Positions 38,373-47,214 of a stretch of DNA of 64,000 nucleotides are shown here, in pieces. Source of the stretch: an uncultured Anaerococcus sp. (GTDB taxonomy: Bacteria; Bacillota; Clostridia; Tissierellales; Peptoniphilaceae). The notes below the pieces were generated by a model, which worked only from the letters and a program-made list of their open reading frames with translations, was not told the DNA's origin and did no database searches. The position numbers and the translations under genes are program-made. Within the stretch, counting starts at the first letter, position 1. Each line of letters starts with the position of its first letter. The DNA lies in contig URUJ01000001.1 in NCBI GenBank assembly GCA_900551095.1, positions 65,546-129,545 of the forward strand, written 5' to 3'.

Positions 38373-39839
38373 TTAACTAGATAAAATATTATATCCAATT
38401 AGGCTAGCAGCTATACCAGATACTACAACCATTAAAATACCAATTCTAACTATTAATTTAGAATCCGAATTCTCATCGGCGTGTAACATAGCTATAGGCG
38501 CAAATGAAGATGGCAATACATATGCAAGAGAGCCACACATGGTTGTTGTTATACATAAAGCCTGCGGATTAAGACTTCCTGAAGCTATAGCAATACTTGC
38601 AGCGACGCCTGTCATTATAGTAATTGTAGATACATTAGATGAAAAGTTTGTTAGAGCACATGTTCCTAATGCAAACAAAAGTACAACAAGCATTGTTGAT
38701 GAATTATCTATTATTGGTCTAAGCTTAAGAATTACAAAATCATTTAGCCCTACAGCTTCATTAGATACTGCACTACCCAATAATATTCCTATTGATATAA
38801 AAAATATTGTTGCCCATGGGATTCTCTTATTCATCTCTTCTTTTAAATCTATTAGAGGGTCATTGTCTATCCTTGTAAAGGCCAGCAAAATAACAGCTAA
38901 AAAAGCCCAGAAGGTTATAGAGTATTTTTTTAACATCATAAGGATTTGATTGTCTTTTGGTAGAAATATCTGTAAAATACCCGGCAACACCCAAAACAAC
39001 ACAGTTATAAAAAAGATGCTCGCTATTGTTTTTTCTCTTAGTTGCATAGGCTTTATATCTTCCGAAAACTTGTCAACATCTAAATCTTTCGCCTTTTCAA
39101 CATCTGGTTTTATTATAAACCTAATTATCGCAAATAGTAAAGCTAGTAATATTAGTGTTGTAGGAACTGCATAGACCATATACTCAAATAAACTTATCTC
39201 CATCTGTGTAGTTTGTTCAAATATACCAATACCTAAAATTGCCAACGGATGGGAAATAGGCGTTGCAGCTCCACCTAGGATTACAGAAAATATTGATCCC
39301 AGTACTAAGGTATTAGAAAATTTACTTTTTTCTTCATATCCGATTTTATTGATTATTTCATTGGAAAATGCTAAGAAGAAAGCTGTCGCAGGAACTTGAT
39401 CCATAAAACATCCAACTAAATAGCATATTCCAAAATATACAAACATAAAAGACCAAGGACTTTTTCTGGAAATCTTCATAGTAAGTATTTTGCTAGTAAG
39501 CCTAGCGGTAAAGCCAGACTCATTCAATGCATTTGTCATTATCATGCTTGCTACAACGAAGGCAAATATCCAATTACCTAAAGACCCCTGTATGACCTCA
39601 TTCAAACTCATTACCCCTGTCATGGATAACAAAAGAAAGCTAAGAAAAACCGGCCAAATTGTATCTACTATTGAAAGTAATAAAACCGTTCCTATAAAAA
39701 CTCCTATAACTTTCATGCCCATTGTTGTGATTGGCTCAACAGGAGGTAATATCCAGAATACAAATATTACTAAAAGACAAATGAAAGTTTTTACTAAATA
39801 TTTTATATCCCATTTAAAACTTTCCGTTTTATTAATCAT
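38373..39839 (-). CDS. SLC13/DASS-type carboxylate transporter
   Basis: 488-aa membrane protein of the divalent anion:sodium symporter/ArsB-like superfamily. Repeated Ser-Asn-containing hairpins and motifs such as CFMDQVPATAFFLAF, ILGGAATPISHPLAILG and TNFSSNVSTITIMTG fit the two pseudo-symmetric halves. It lies at the end of the CoA-transferase/thiolase operon, so a short-chain acid or keto-acid is the likely substrate. A ribosome site AGGTGATATT precedes the ATG. Confidence 0.82.
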   Translation of the reverse strand: MINKTESFKWDIKYLVKTFICLLVIFVFWILPPVEPITTMGMKVIGVFIGTVLLLSIVDTIWPVFLSFLLLSMTGVMSLNEVIQGSLGNWIFAFVVASMIMTNALNESGFTARLTSKILTMKISRKSPWSFMFVYFGICYLVGCFMDQVPATAFFLAFSNEIINKIGYEEKSKFSNTLVLGSIFSVILGGAATPISHPLAILGIGIFEQTTQMEISLFEYMVYAVPTTLILLALLFAIIRFIIKPDVEKAKDLDVDKFSEDIKPMQLREKTIASIFFITVLFWVLPGILQIFLPKDNQILMMLKKYSITFWAFLAVILLAFTRIDNDPLIDLKEEMNKRIPWATIFFISIGILLGSAVSNEAVGLNDFVILKLRPIIDNSSTMLVVLLFALGTCALTNFSSNVSTITIMTGVAASIAIASGSLNPQALCITTTMCGSLAYVLPSSFAPIAMLHADENSDSKLIVRIGILMVVVSGIAASLIGYNILSS

Positions 39840-39847
39840 AATATCAC

Positions 39848-41092
39848 CTATTTTTTGTAATTACTATTTTCTAGTAATAATGCTATACCTTGTCCCCCTC
39901 CTATACAAGCACTCACAACTGCATATCTTAAGTTTGGATTTTCTTTAAATTCATATAAGGCTGTTGTTATAATTCTAGCACCTGTCATACCTAATGGATG
40001 TCCTAAAGCTACTGCTCCACCATGTAGATTGAAATTATTTTTGTAGTAATCGCTTTCAAGGTATATATCCAATTCTTTTAGGCATCCTAAAGTTTGTCCT
40101 GAGAAAGCTTCGTTTATTTCTAGCATACCGATATCTTTCTTCAGATCTAAATTATTTCTTTTTAGAAGATTATTTATTGCAGGGACTGGTCCCATTCCCA
40201 TATAGGCTGGGTCAACTCCTGCGATTTCGTAGTCTACTAATTTGCCCATAACATCTAATCCATGCTCTTTGGCATAAGATAGGGTGGTAATAATTTCAAA
40301 AGCAGCTCCATCATTAAGTCCTGATGCGTTTCCTGCAGTCACTGTGCCGTCCTTTTCAAACACAGGTCTAAGTTTTGCAAGTTTTTCTAAAGTGGTATCT
40401 GGTTTTGGATGGCCATCCTTATCTACCAGATGACTTTCTTTTCTGGATTTAACTTCTACTGGTACAATCTCTTTGGCAAATCTTCCAGACTCCATAGCTT
40501 TCTTGGCTTTCATTTGACTTTCATAAGCAAATAGGTCTTGATCTTCTCTTGAAATTTCATACTTTCTTACTACATTCTCGGCAGTATTACCCATATGGTT
40601 AATTCCAGAATTTTCTCCTGATGCTGTTCTATGGCCTTCATCATTGGCGTCAATTAATCTTGAATCTCCCATCCTAAAGCCTTTAAATCTAGCTTCTTCT
40701 GGCAACATATATGGTGCCCTAGATAAAGATTCAGCTCCACCTACAGCAATTACCTTTTTATTGCCTCTTAGTATTTCTAATGCACCAGATACAGCCGATT
40801 GCATACCAGATCCACAGATCCTGTTAACTGTCATACCTGTTGCTTCGAATTTAACTCCAGCATCAATTCCTATAATATTTCCCAAATTATTTGTTGTTTG
40901 AGAACCTGTAACATGACCAACTATAACTTCATCAATATCAGAAATATCTATATTAGCCCTTTTAACTGCCTCTTTTAGGGCAATTACGCCTAATTCCTGC
41001 ACTTTAACTGTTTTTAAATCTCCTAAATAAGCTCCAACTGGTGTTCTAGCGGCGCCTACAAATACTACTTCATCTTTTAAAAATTCTAACAT
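39848..41092 (-). CDS. Acetyl-CoA acetyltransferase (thiolase)
   Basis: 414 aa. It splits acetoacetyl-CoA into two acetyl-CoA or condenses them. The nucleophilic Cys is in NRICGSGMQSA, the catalytic His in GGAVALGHPLGMTGAR and the second Cys in VVSACIGGGQG. NEAF is also present. It sits between the CoA-transferase subunits and the transporter, as in ato operons. Confidence 0.94.
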   Translation of the reverse strand: MLEFLKDEVVFVGAARTPVGAYLGDLKTVKVQELGVIALKEAVKRANIDISDIDEVIVGHVTGSQTTNNLGNIIGIDAGVKFEATGMTVNRICGSGMQSAVSGALEILRGNKKVIAVGGAESLSRAPYMLPEEARFKGFRMGDSRLIDANDEGHRTASGENSGINHMGNTAENVVRKYEISREDQDLFAYESQMKAKKAMESGRFAKEIVPVEVKSRKESHLVDKDGHPKPDTTLEKLAKLRPVFEKDGTVTAGNASGLNDGAAFEIITTLSYAKEHGLDVMGKLVDYEIAGVDPAYMGMGPVPAINNLLKRNNLDLKKDIGMLEINEAFSGQTLGCLKELDIYLESDYYKNNFNLHGGAVALGHPLGMTGARIITTALYEFKENPNLRYAVVSACIGGGQGIALLLENSNYKK

Positions 41093-41103
41093 TATTATTC
41101 TCC

Positions 41104-41781
41104 TTAGTCTACTATCATTTCTTCTAAATTATCGCTGATTACTACATCAGCTTCGACTTCACTAATTATTTCTTCTACTGAAAAATTTGGATTATAAGCG
41201 GTTAACAAAAGCTTTCCATTACCAACATCAAAAACAGCTTTTTCAGTTACAATCATAGTTGCTGCATTTTTTGCAGTAAGTGGTAATTTACATTCCCTTA
41301 ATATTTTAGCCCTACCATTATTGGTATGATAAGTTGCGATAATTACTTCCTTTGCTCCCACACATAAATCCATAGCTCCTCCCATACCTACAACTAATTT
41401 GCCAGGTATAGTGTAATTTGCTATATTCCCAAACTGATCAACTTCCATGGTTCCTAAAACGGTTGCTGCTAAATGTCCGCCTCTTATGATTCCAAATGAT
41501 AGAGAAGAATCAAAGAATGAGGCTCCTTTTTTATATTTTGTTGGAAATCCCGATGAACTAATAACTCCAGGAATATAGTCTGGATCTTCATAGCCAATAT
41601 CACCTATAGCGCCAATCATTCCGTTTTCAGAATGAATATTTATATTTTGATCATCTGTTACAAACTTTGAAACTAGCGTAGGAAGACCGACTCCAAGATT
41701 GACATAACTATTATTAGTTAATCTAACAGCAATGTTTTTAGCGATAATTTCTTTCATTTCTTGCTTACTTAATTCCATCAT
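41104..41781 (-). CDS. Acetate/acetoacetate CoA-transferase beta subunit (AtoA-like)
   Basis: 225 aa. NLGVGLPTLVSKFV and the catalytic Glu region SENGMIGAIG are the class I CoA-transferase beta subunit signature. It transfers CoA between acetate and a short-chain acid together with the alpha subunit. It overlaps the alpha subunit gene by 17 bases; ATG 41778 is an equally good start. Confidence 0.93.
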   Translation of the reverse strand: MMELSKQEMKEIIAKNIAVRLTNNSYVNLGVGLPTLVSKFVTDDQNINIHSENGMIGAIGDIGYEDPDYIPGVISSSGFPTKYKKGASFFDSSLSFGIIRGGHLAATVLGTMEVDQFGNIANYTIPGKLVVGMGGAMDLCVGAKEVIIATYHTNNGRAKILRECKLPLTAKNAATMIVTEKAVFDVGNGKLLLTAYNPNFSVEEIISEVEADVVISDNLEEMIVD

Positions 41782-42448
41782 CTCCGCCTCCTTTTACAAT
41801 ATAATCAATAAATATACCTGGGATTTTCACATCATTAGGCTCAATCTCTCCATTTTCAACTATTTCATCTGTTTGAACAATAGTAATTTCAGCGGCAGTT
41901 GTCATCATTGCCGAATGAGAGGTAGCTGAACCAAAAAATATAACATTCCCCATTTTATCAGCTTTTCTTGCCCTAACAATACAAACATCGGCTCTTAATG
42001 GTTTCTCAAGCAAATAATCTTTTCCATCCACATTTATAACATCTTTTCCGTTTGCTATTTCAGTACCTATACCGGTAGGTGTAAGAACACCTCCTAATCC
42101 AAAACCACCTGCACGTATTCTCTCAACAAGTGTGCCTTGAGGAACAAACTCAACTTCTATTTCTCCCTTATTAAATTGATCTACCGTGAATTTATTCATA
42201 CCTATATGGGAAACGATTGCTTTCTTGATGCAATGGTTTGGAGTTAATATCCCAACATGTTCACCAGGTATATTTAAATCTCCTGTATCATTACAAATCA
42301 AAGTTAAATCTTTAATCCCTGCTTTTACTATTCCTTGAATGATTTCATTTGGCGCTTCAGAACCAGCAAATCCCCCTATCATAAGGGTTGACCCCGATTT
42401 TATCAAAGAAACAGCTTCATTCATAGAAATAATTTTGCTACCGCACAT
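41765..42448 (-). CDS. Acetate/acetoacetate CoA-transferase alpha subunit (AtoD-like)
   Basis: 227 aa. The glycine-rich segment MIGGFAGSEAPNEII and the later GGFGLGGVLTPTGIGTE are typical of class I CoA-transferase alpha subunits. First gene of a four-gene operon divergent from the LysR gene. Confidence 0.93.
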   Translation of the reverse strand: MCGSKIISMNEAVSLIKSGSTLMIGGFAGSEAPNEIIQGIVKAGIKDLTLICNDTGDLNIPGEHVGILTPNHCIKKAIVSHIGMNKFTVDQFNKGEIEVEFVPQGTLVERIRAGGFGLGGVLTPTGIGTEIANGKDVINVDGKDYLLEKPLRADVCIVRARKADKMGNVIFFGSATSHSAMMTTAAEITIVQTDEIVENGEIEPNDVKIPGIFIDYIVKGGGDDGIK

Positions 42449-42535
42449 AATAAATAACCTCCTCCTTATTAAAATTGTTTTTCTTATGATATAATAATTG
42501 TATAATGTCTAACAAAATAAGACCACGATATAAAA

Positions 42536-42552
42536 GTTATGAAAACCATAAC
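42536..42552. promoter_or_regulatory. Probable LysR-type operator
   Basis: GTTATG-AAAAC-CATAAC is a perfect interrupted palindrome in the intergenic region between the divergent LysR gene and the CoA-transferase operon. It contains the T-N11-A pattern that LysR proteins bind. Confidence 0.6.
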
Positions 42553-42577
42553 CTAATTTTATACAAAGGAGGTATAA

Positions 42578-43507
42578 ATGGATATTAACCAAATGAAATA
42601 CATAGTTTGTATAGCTGAAAATGATTTCAATATTACAAAAGCCGCTGATAAACTCTATATAAGTCAACCTGCTCTTAGCAAAACTATAAAAACTATTGAA
42701 GAAAATTTAAACATAGAAATCTTTAGACGCAAAAAGGGTAGGCTAGTTGCTTTTAGTGATATTGGCAAAATTGTTTATAAAAATGCATTAGAAATAATAG
42801 CCCTAGATAATAAAATGCAAAAATCGATACTAGAATACAAAAAAAAATCAAAATCTTACATATCTATAGGTATTTTATCAGTTTTTATGCCTATTGTTTA
42901 TAGGCAAATAAACACAATACTTCATAAGTATTTCCAAGATGAAGAACTTATTATAGATATAGTTGAATATAATTACTGGGACCTAACAAAAAAATTTGAA
43001 GATGGTCAAATAGATATAATTATAACTATAAGTACTTTTAGTGATAATGAATATATTCTCAATAAAAATTTAGTTAAAAGTTCTTACGTTGCAATATATG
43101 ATAAAAATAAGAATAAATTTGATGATAAAATAAAATATAATGTTTTAAACAACAAAACTCTTATATATCCTTCTACTTTGAGTAAATCAAAATTATTAAT
43201 AGATAAAATGCTCAGCGAATCATGTGTTATAAGCAAAAGAAAAATCCATCTTATGGATCCTGATGCTGTCCTTGAAACTTTATCAAATACAGAGTTTATT
43301 GCGATTTTACCAGAATTTTTTTACACTTTACGCTATAAAAAATACAATCAATCATTAAAAATAAGCAATTTTAATAATCCAATATCTTGGCACATGGACA
43401 TAAGCGCTAATAAAAAAAATATTGGTATGAATGAGGAGTTTATTAATATCTATGAAGAATTATATAAAAATTTAAAATCTCTAGATATGACCTGCTTACT
43501 CGATTAA
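42578..43507 (+). CDS. LysR family transcriptional regulator
   Basis: 309 aa. The N-terminal winged helix is MDINQMKYIVCIAE then FNITKAADKLYISQPALSKT and IETLEENLNIEIF-like residues, followed by a substrate-binding-like domain. It probably senses a metabolite of the divergent CoA-transferase operon. AAAGGAGG lies upstream of its ATG. Confidence 0.92.
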   Translation: MDINQMKYIVCIAENDFNITKAADKLYISQPALSKTIKTIEENLNIEIFRRKKGRLVAFSDIGKIVYKNALEIIALDNKMQKSILEYKKKSKSYISIGILSVFMPIVYRQINTILHKYFQDEELIIDIVEYNYWDLTKKFEDGQIDIIITISTFSDNEYILNKNLVKSSYVAIYDKNKNKFDDKIKYNVLNNKTLIYPSTLSKSKLLIDKMLSESCVISKRKIHLMDPDAVLETLSNTEFIAILPEFFYTLRYKKYNQSLKISNFNNPISWHMDISANKKNIGMNEEFINIYEELYKNLKSLDMTCLLD

Positions 43508-43566
43508 CTTAAATATATGTTTATGTATTAATTTTATTAGTTTACAAATGTTATACTCAATAAAAG

Positions 43567-43603
43567 AAAATCTCGGAAAATTTTTCTTTCCGAGATTTTT
43601 TTA
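43567..43603. terminator. Bidirectional terminator
   Basis: AAAATCTCGGAAA (43567-43579) and TTTCCGAGATTTT (43587-43599) followed by T residues; it lies between convergent genes and is nearly the same as the hairpin at 38221-38254. Confidence 0.9.
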
Positions 43604-43606
43604 ATA

Positions 43607-45514
43607 TTAATCCTCTTTTTCGAATTTTTTAAGGTATTCCGAATATAATTTTTTATAAACTTCTGAATCTTTTAATAGTTTCTCATGACTTCCTATAGAT
43701 TCGATTTTCCCTTCATTTATCACAATAATTTCGTCTGTTAATTTGGTTAATAAGTCGATTTTGTGAGAAATTATAAGTCCTTTTTCATTTTCAAGATATG
43801 ATTTTAAAATATCAGAAGCTTCTCTTTCACTTATCAAGTCAAGACTTGTAAATGGTTCATCTATTAAATAGGCTGTATTTGATTTTAATAGCAAGAGCCT
43901 TGCAAGAGCTATCCTCTCCTTTTCTCCACCCAATATTTTGTTTCCTCTTTGCCCTAGCTTCCTACCTTTCAGGGGGGAAAGATTTAATTTTTGAATTAAT
44001 TTATCAAAGTCATCGTCAATATAAAAATTATGAGAAAGTATGAGACAAGCAAGATCTGATATTCCCCTTTGATCCATTTCCGAAAGATTCCTAACGAGTT
44101 CTCTTTTTAATTCATCATCAGAATCATGATTTTTCGAGCTTGTAAGAGTATTAAGTATAAGTTTGAAATTATCATCATATTCTCCTTCTCTAATTTTTAG
44201 AAGTGAATCATATATTTCTTCTTCTTTTTCCCTATACTGACTTTCTGTTAGCCTATTTTTGCCAAGAGTGATATTATAAAGAAGATCATCATCAAATATT
44301 TCATTTTCTTGAGGGTAATACCTGAAAAGTGCCAGCCTCATATTGAGATCTAATTCACTTATATTTTTATCTCCAACTAAAACCCTACCACAACTCGTCT
44401 CCTCATTGCCTAATAAGAGGTCAAATAAGGATGATTTTCCTTCTCCAGATAGACCAACTATTCCATAGATTTTATCAAGATTAATAGAAATATCATCCAG
44501 AAGGACTCTATCATCATATTTTAGTCCCAAGTTTTCTATCTTATAATCAATTGATTTAGGAATAATAAGCTTAGATTTAGCTTCATAAGATGATTTGTTC
44601 CTATTATAGAACATATTAATACTCGTCTTTGTATCATAGGAATTACGTATGAAATTCAGGGGCATAAATATTGTTTCAAAATAAAAATTAAGAGCAATAA
44701 AACTTGATATTTGAAGCTTTTTTTGATTTATATAATACATTGCTAATATAAAAAATATAATTAAGCTAATATGTTTTATGGTATCAATAAAACCACCAGC
44801 CATCTCTTCATATACCAATACTTTTTTAAAACTATCATCTCTTATGTCCATTTTTTCTTCTATAAGATTTCTTCTCTCGTTAAAATTACCATTATTCATA
44901 AGTGCAATATTATTTTCTATTGTTTCAAGCATAATTGGATTTAATTTAATAATTTCATCCCTCAATTTTTTGAAATTTACAGACCTTCTTTTCTGAATTA
45001 AAAACAGTCCAAGACCTGCCAGAATATATGATGCTATAATTAGAATCGGAAATATTTTCATCCAATTATATGAAATAAATAAAATTATAATACTAGATAC
45101 AATGCTTATTAGATCAAAAAATATATTATCAGCTAAAAGTCTTGTAGATATCTGCTCCGCATCTCCAAATAATGATGATAAAAATGCTGACGGACCCCTT
45201 GCCCTTATCAAAGGAGATTCCTCTATTGTCAAAGAATCCAAAAAATCTAGACTTATAGTTTTTTGAACCATAATCTTTATCCTGTTTAACAGGTAGATTT
45301 GTATAAAACTTATAATTACAATTGAAAAACTTACGAGCAAAAATTTAACAATATCTGTTCTTAAAATTGATCCACTAAGCAAGTTATTCACCAAAGATTT
45401 TTAAATTAGGGGCGCTGAGATTAAAAGAAAATTCGAAACAAGGACTAGAATAAAAAGAGCAAAGTAAGAGATTCTCTTCTTCCTTATCCCTAAAAAATTA
45501 AGAATGGCTTTCAT
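43607..45514 (-). pseudogene. ABC exporter gene interrupted by an in-frame stop codon
   Basis: A gene starting at ATG 45514 (GGAGGGAAA upstream) reads 37 codons into the first membrane helix, hits TAA at 45403-45401, and continues in the same frame to 43607. Without the stop it would be about 635 aa. The part after the stop (595 aa from TTG 45394) keeps the rest of the membrane domain and an ATPase with Walker A GLSGEGKSS, signature ILGGEKERIALA and YLIDEPFTSLD. Between the Q-loop and the signature there are about 105 residues, roughly 60 more than usual, rich in charged residues. No partner half-transporter is adjacent. It could be a recent pseudogene or be rescued by re-initiation at TTG 45394 or by readthrough. 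Confidence 0.8.
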
Positions 45515-45603
45515 TTTCCCTCCATTTTTTTGTTACATTAAAATAATAATACTAGGAAATCTATAATTTTCCTGAAAAATTTGTTATAAGTTGTAAAATT
45601 AAA

Positions 45604-46326
45604 TGCGACACTAAAATAAAAAAGAAAACTCATACTAACTTCGTATAAAATGTTAATAACGACAAAAACATACACGGAGGTTAATATGAGTTATAATCAT
45701 CTTACCATAAATAATAGAAATAATATAGAGGTACTAAACAAAGTGTGATATTTTTCTAGAAGAAAAGGAAAATCAAGAAAATCCAAAGAAACAAGAAGTA
45801 GATTTAACATTGGTAAATCAATAAATAAAAGACCTAAAGAAGTTAAAAAAGGAATACTTCTGGTCACTGGGAATTAGATACAGTTGTGTCATCCAGAGGT
45901 AAAAGTAAAGCTTGCCTAGCAACATTTGTAGAAAGAAAAACTAGATTCTACATAGCCTTACCTATGGTAGATAGAAGTAAAAATTCTATGCTAGGAGCAA
46001 TTGACAAGCTAATTAAATCTTTACCATTAGATGCTTTAAAGACTTTCACATCTGTCAGAGGCAAAGAATTTGCTTGTTATGTAGATGTAAAAAAAAGGAT
46101 AAATTTTTATTATGCTGGTGCATATTCAGTATGCAAAGGTCAGTAACGAAATTTCTAATGGTTTGTTAAAAGAATATTATCCTAAGAAGACAGATTTATC
46201 TAAAATATCTATTAATTAGATGATTAAAAACTTAATGGAGCTTAATACCAGAACTAGAAAATGTCTAAAATATCAAACCCCATTTAATTTATTTATGCAC
46301 GAACTTAGTTTGATTTAGGTGTCGCA
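45604..46326 (+). mobile_element. Degenerate IS30-type insertion sequence
   Basis: Imperfect terminal inverted repeats bound the element: TGCGACAC-TAAA at the left (45604) and TTTAGGTGTCGCA at the right (ending 46326). At 723 bp it is shorter than a normal IS30 member (about 1.05 kb) because of internal deletions. It sits between the interrupted ABC gene and the bacteriocin cluster. Confidence 0.75.
45686..46318 (+). pseudogene. IS30-type transposase remnant
   Basis: Starts MSYNHLTINNRNNIEVL after GGAGG, then breaks. Later frames recover WELDTVVSSRGKSKACLA and VERKTRFYIALPM, KTFTSVRGKEFACY and LMELNTRTRKCLKYQTPF-like residues, i.e. the DDE catalytic core and C-terminus of IS30 transposases. 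Several stops and frameshifts make it inactive. The middle portion is 45886-46146. Confidence 0.8.
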
Positions 46327-46346
46327 ATATTATTTTCAATTCATAA

Positions 46347-46532
46347 TTATAATGAACCCATTGAACGGCGTACAATCAAAAGTATAACTGCAATTATTAG
46401 CATCCAAATGTATTTTCTAAAATTCCATTGATTTAAATAAAATCTATCTAATGCAATACAGGCGATAAATCCTACTACTAACATTATTATTGAGATAAAA
46501 ATTATCTTTTGAGATAGATTCACTACTTTCAT
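46347..46532 (-). CDS. Small two-helix membrane protein, possible bacteriocin immunity protein
   Basis: 61 aa from ATG 46532, with AGGAGG six bases upstream; the open frame extends 22 codons further without support. Two hydrophobic segments (about residues 9-28 and 43-55) and a basic end (RRSMGSL). It is the last gene of the bacteriocin cluster, where immunity proteins often sit. Immunity function is inferred from size and position only. Confidence 0.6.
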   Translation of the reverse strand: MKVVNLSQKIIFISIIMLVVGFIACIALDRFYLNQWNFRKYIWMLIIAVILLIVRRSMGSL

Positions 46533-46548
46533 TTCATACCTCCTAACT

Positions 46549-47214
46549 TTAATTAAAAAAAAGATCACAGATATAATCAAAATATGAAGTCTCTCCAACT
46601 TTGATTGTTAATTTTCCTACACTATTATAAGGTATTTTATATATTTTATCATCAAAATTAACTTTTGTCGTTACAGCAAATAAATATTGCTGATCTATTA
46701 GTGTTGAGACATTTGATACATTCAAAACTTCACCCTTATAAAATTTTTCTCCAAGCTGGAATGATACAAACTGTCCTTTTTTTATATAATTAATATCTTC
46801 ATTATTAACATAAGAAATAACATTAGAACTTGTACTTTCAAAGTTTTTAGGCTGGATAGTTATTTCAGTTATAGAATTAGTTTCAGGATTTTTTGCTATA
46901 AATAGCTCGCCGTCTGTTTTTGATTTTATAACTGAATCATTTTTATTTTTTAGTATAATATCATTTTTCTTTACTAAAGAGTTTTCATCAAAGTAAATCT
47001 CGTCTATTTCATTATCTTTTATTTTTAAAACTATTGGATTATCTGAAGACGTTACTTGTCCAATAGTATCTACGTGTAAATCCTTTAAGGATAAGAAACT
47101 ATATATTACTGCCAATAGAATAACTAATATTATAGGTTTAGTTATCTTAGAAGTAAAGTTATCTGTCTTGATATTATAGAATTTTGATGTCTTTAATATA
47201 TCTAAATCATTCAT
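46549..47214 (-). CDS. Short HlyD-like bacteriocin secretion accessory protein
   Basis: 221 aa. A membrane helix (about residues 26-46) is followed by lipoyl-like beta segments (DEIYFDENSLVKKNDIIL, IKKGQFVSFQLGEKFYKG), as in membrane fusion proteins of bacteriocin exporters. LcnD/MesE-type proteins are about 450 aa with a long coiled coil; that hairpin is absent here. It overlaps the exporter gene by eight bases. The partner is the C39 ABC exporter. Confidence 0.7.
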   Translation of the reverse strand: MNDLDILKTSKFYNIKTDNFTSKITKPIILVILLAVIYSFLSLKDLHVDTIGQVTSSDNPIVLKIKDNEIDEIYFDENSLVKKNDIILKNKNDSVIKSKTDGELFIAKNPETNSITEITIQPKNFESTSSNVISYVNNEDINYIKKGQFVSFQLGEKFYKGEVLNVSNVSTLIDQQYLFAVTTKVNFDDKIYKIPYNSVGKLTIKVGETSYFDYICDLFFN

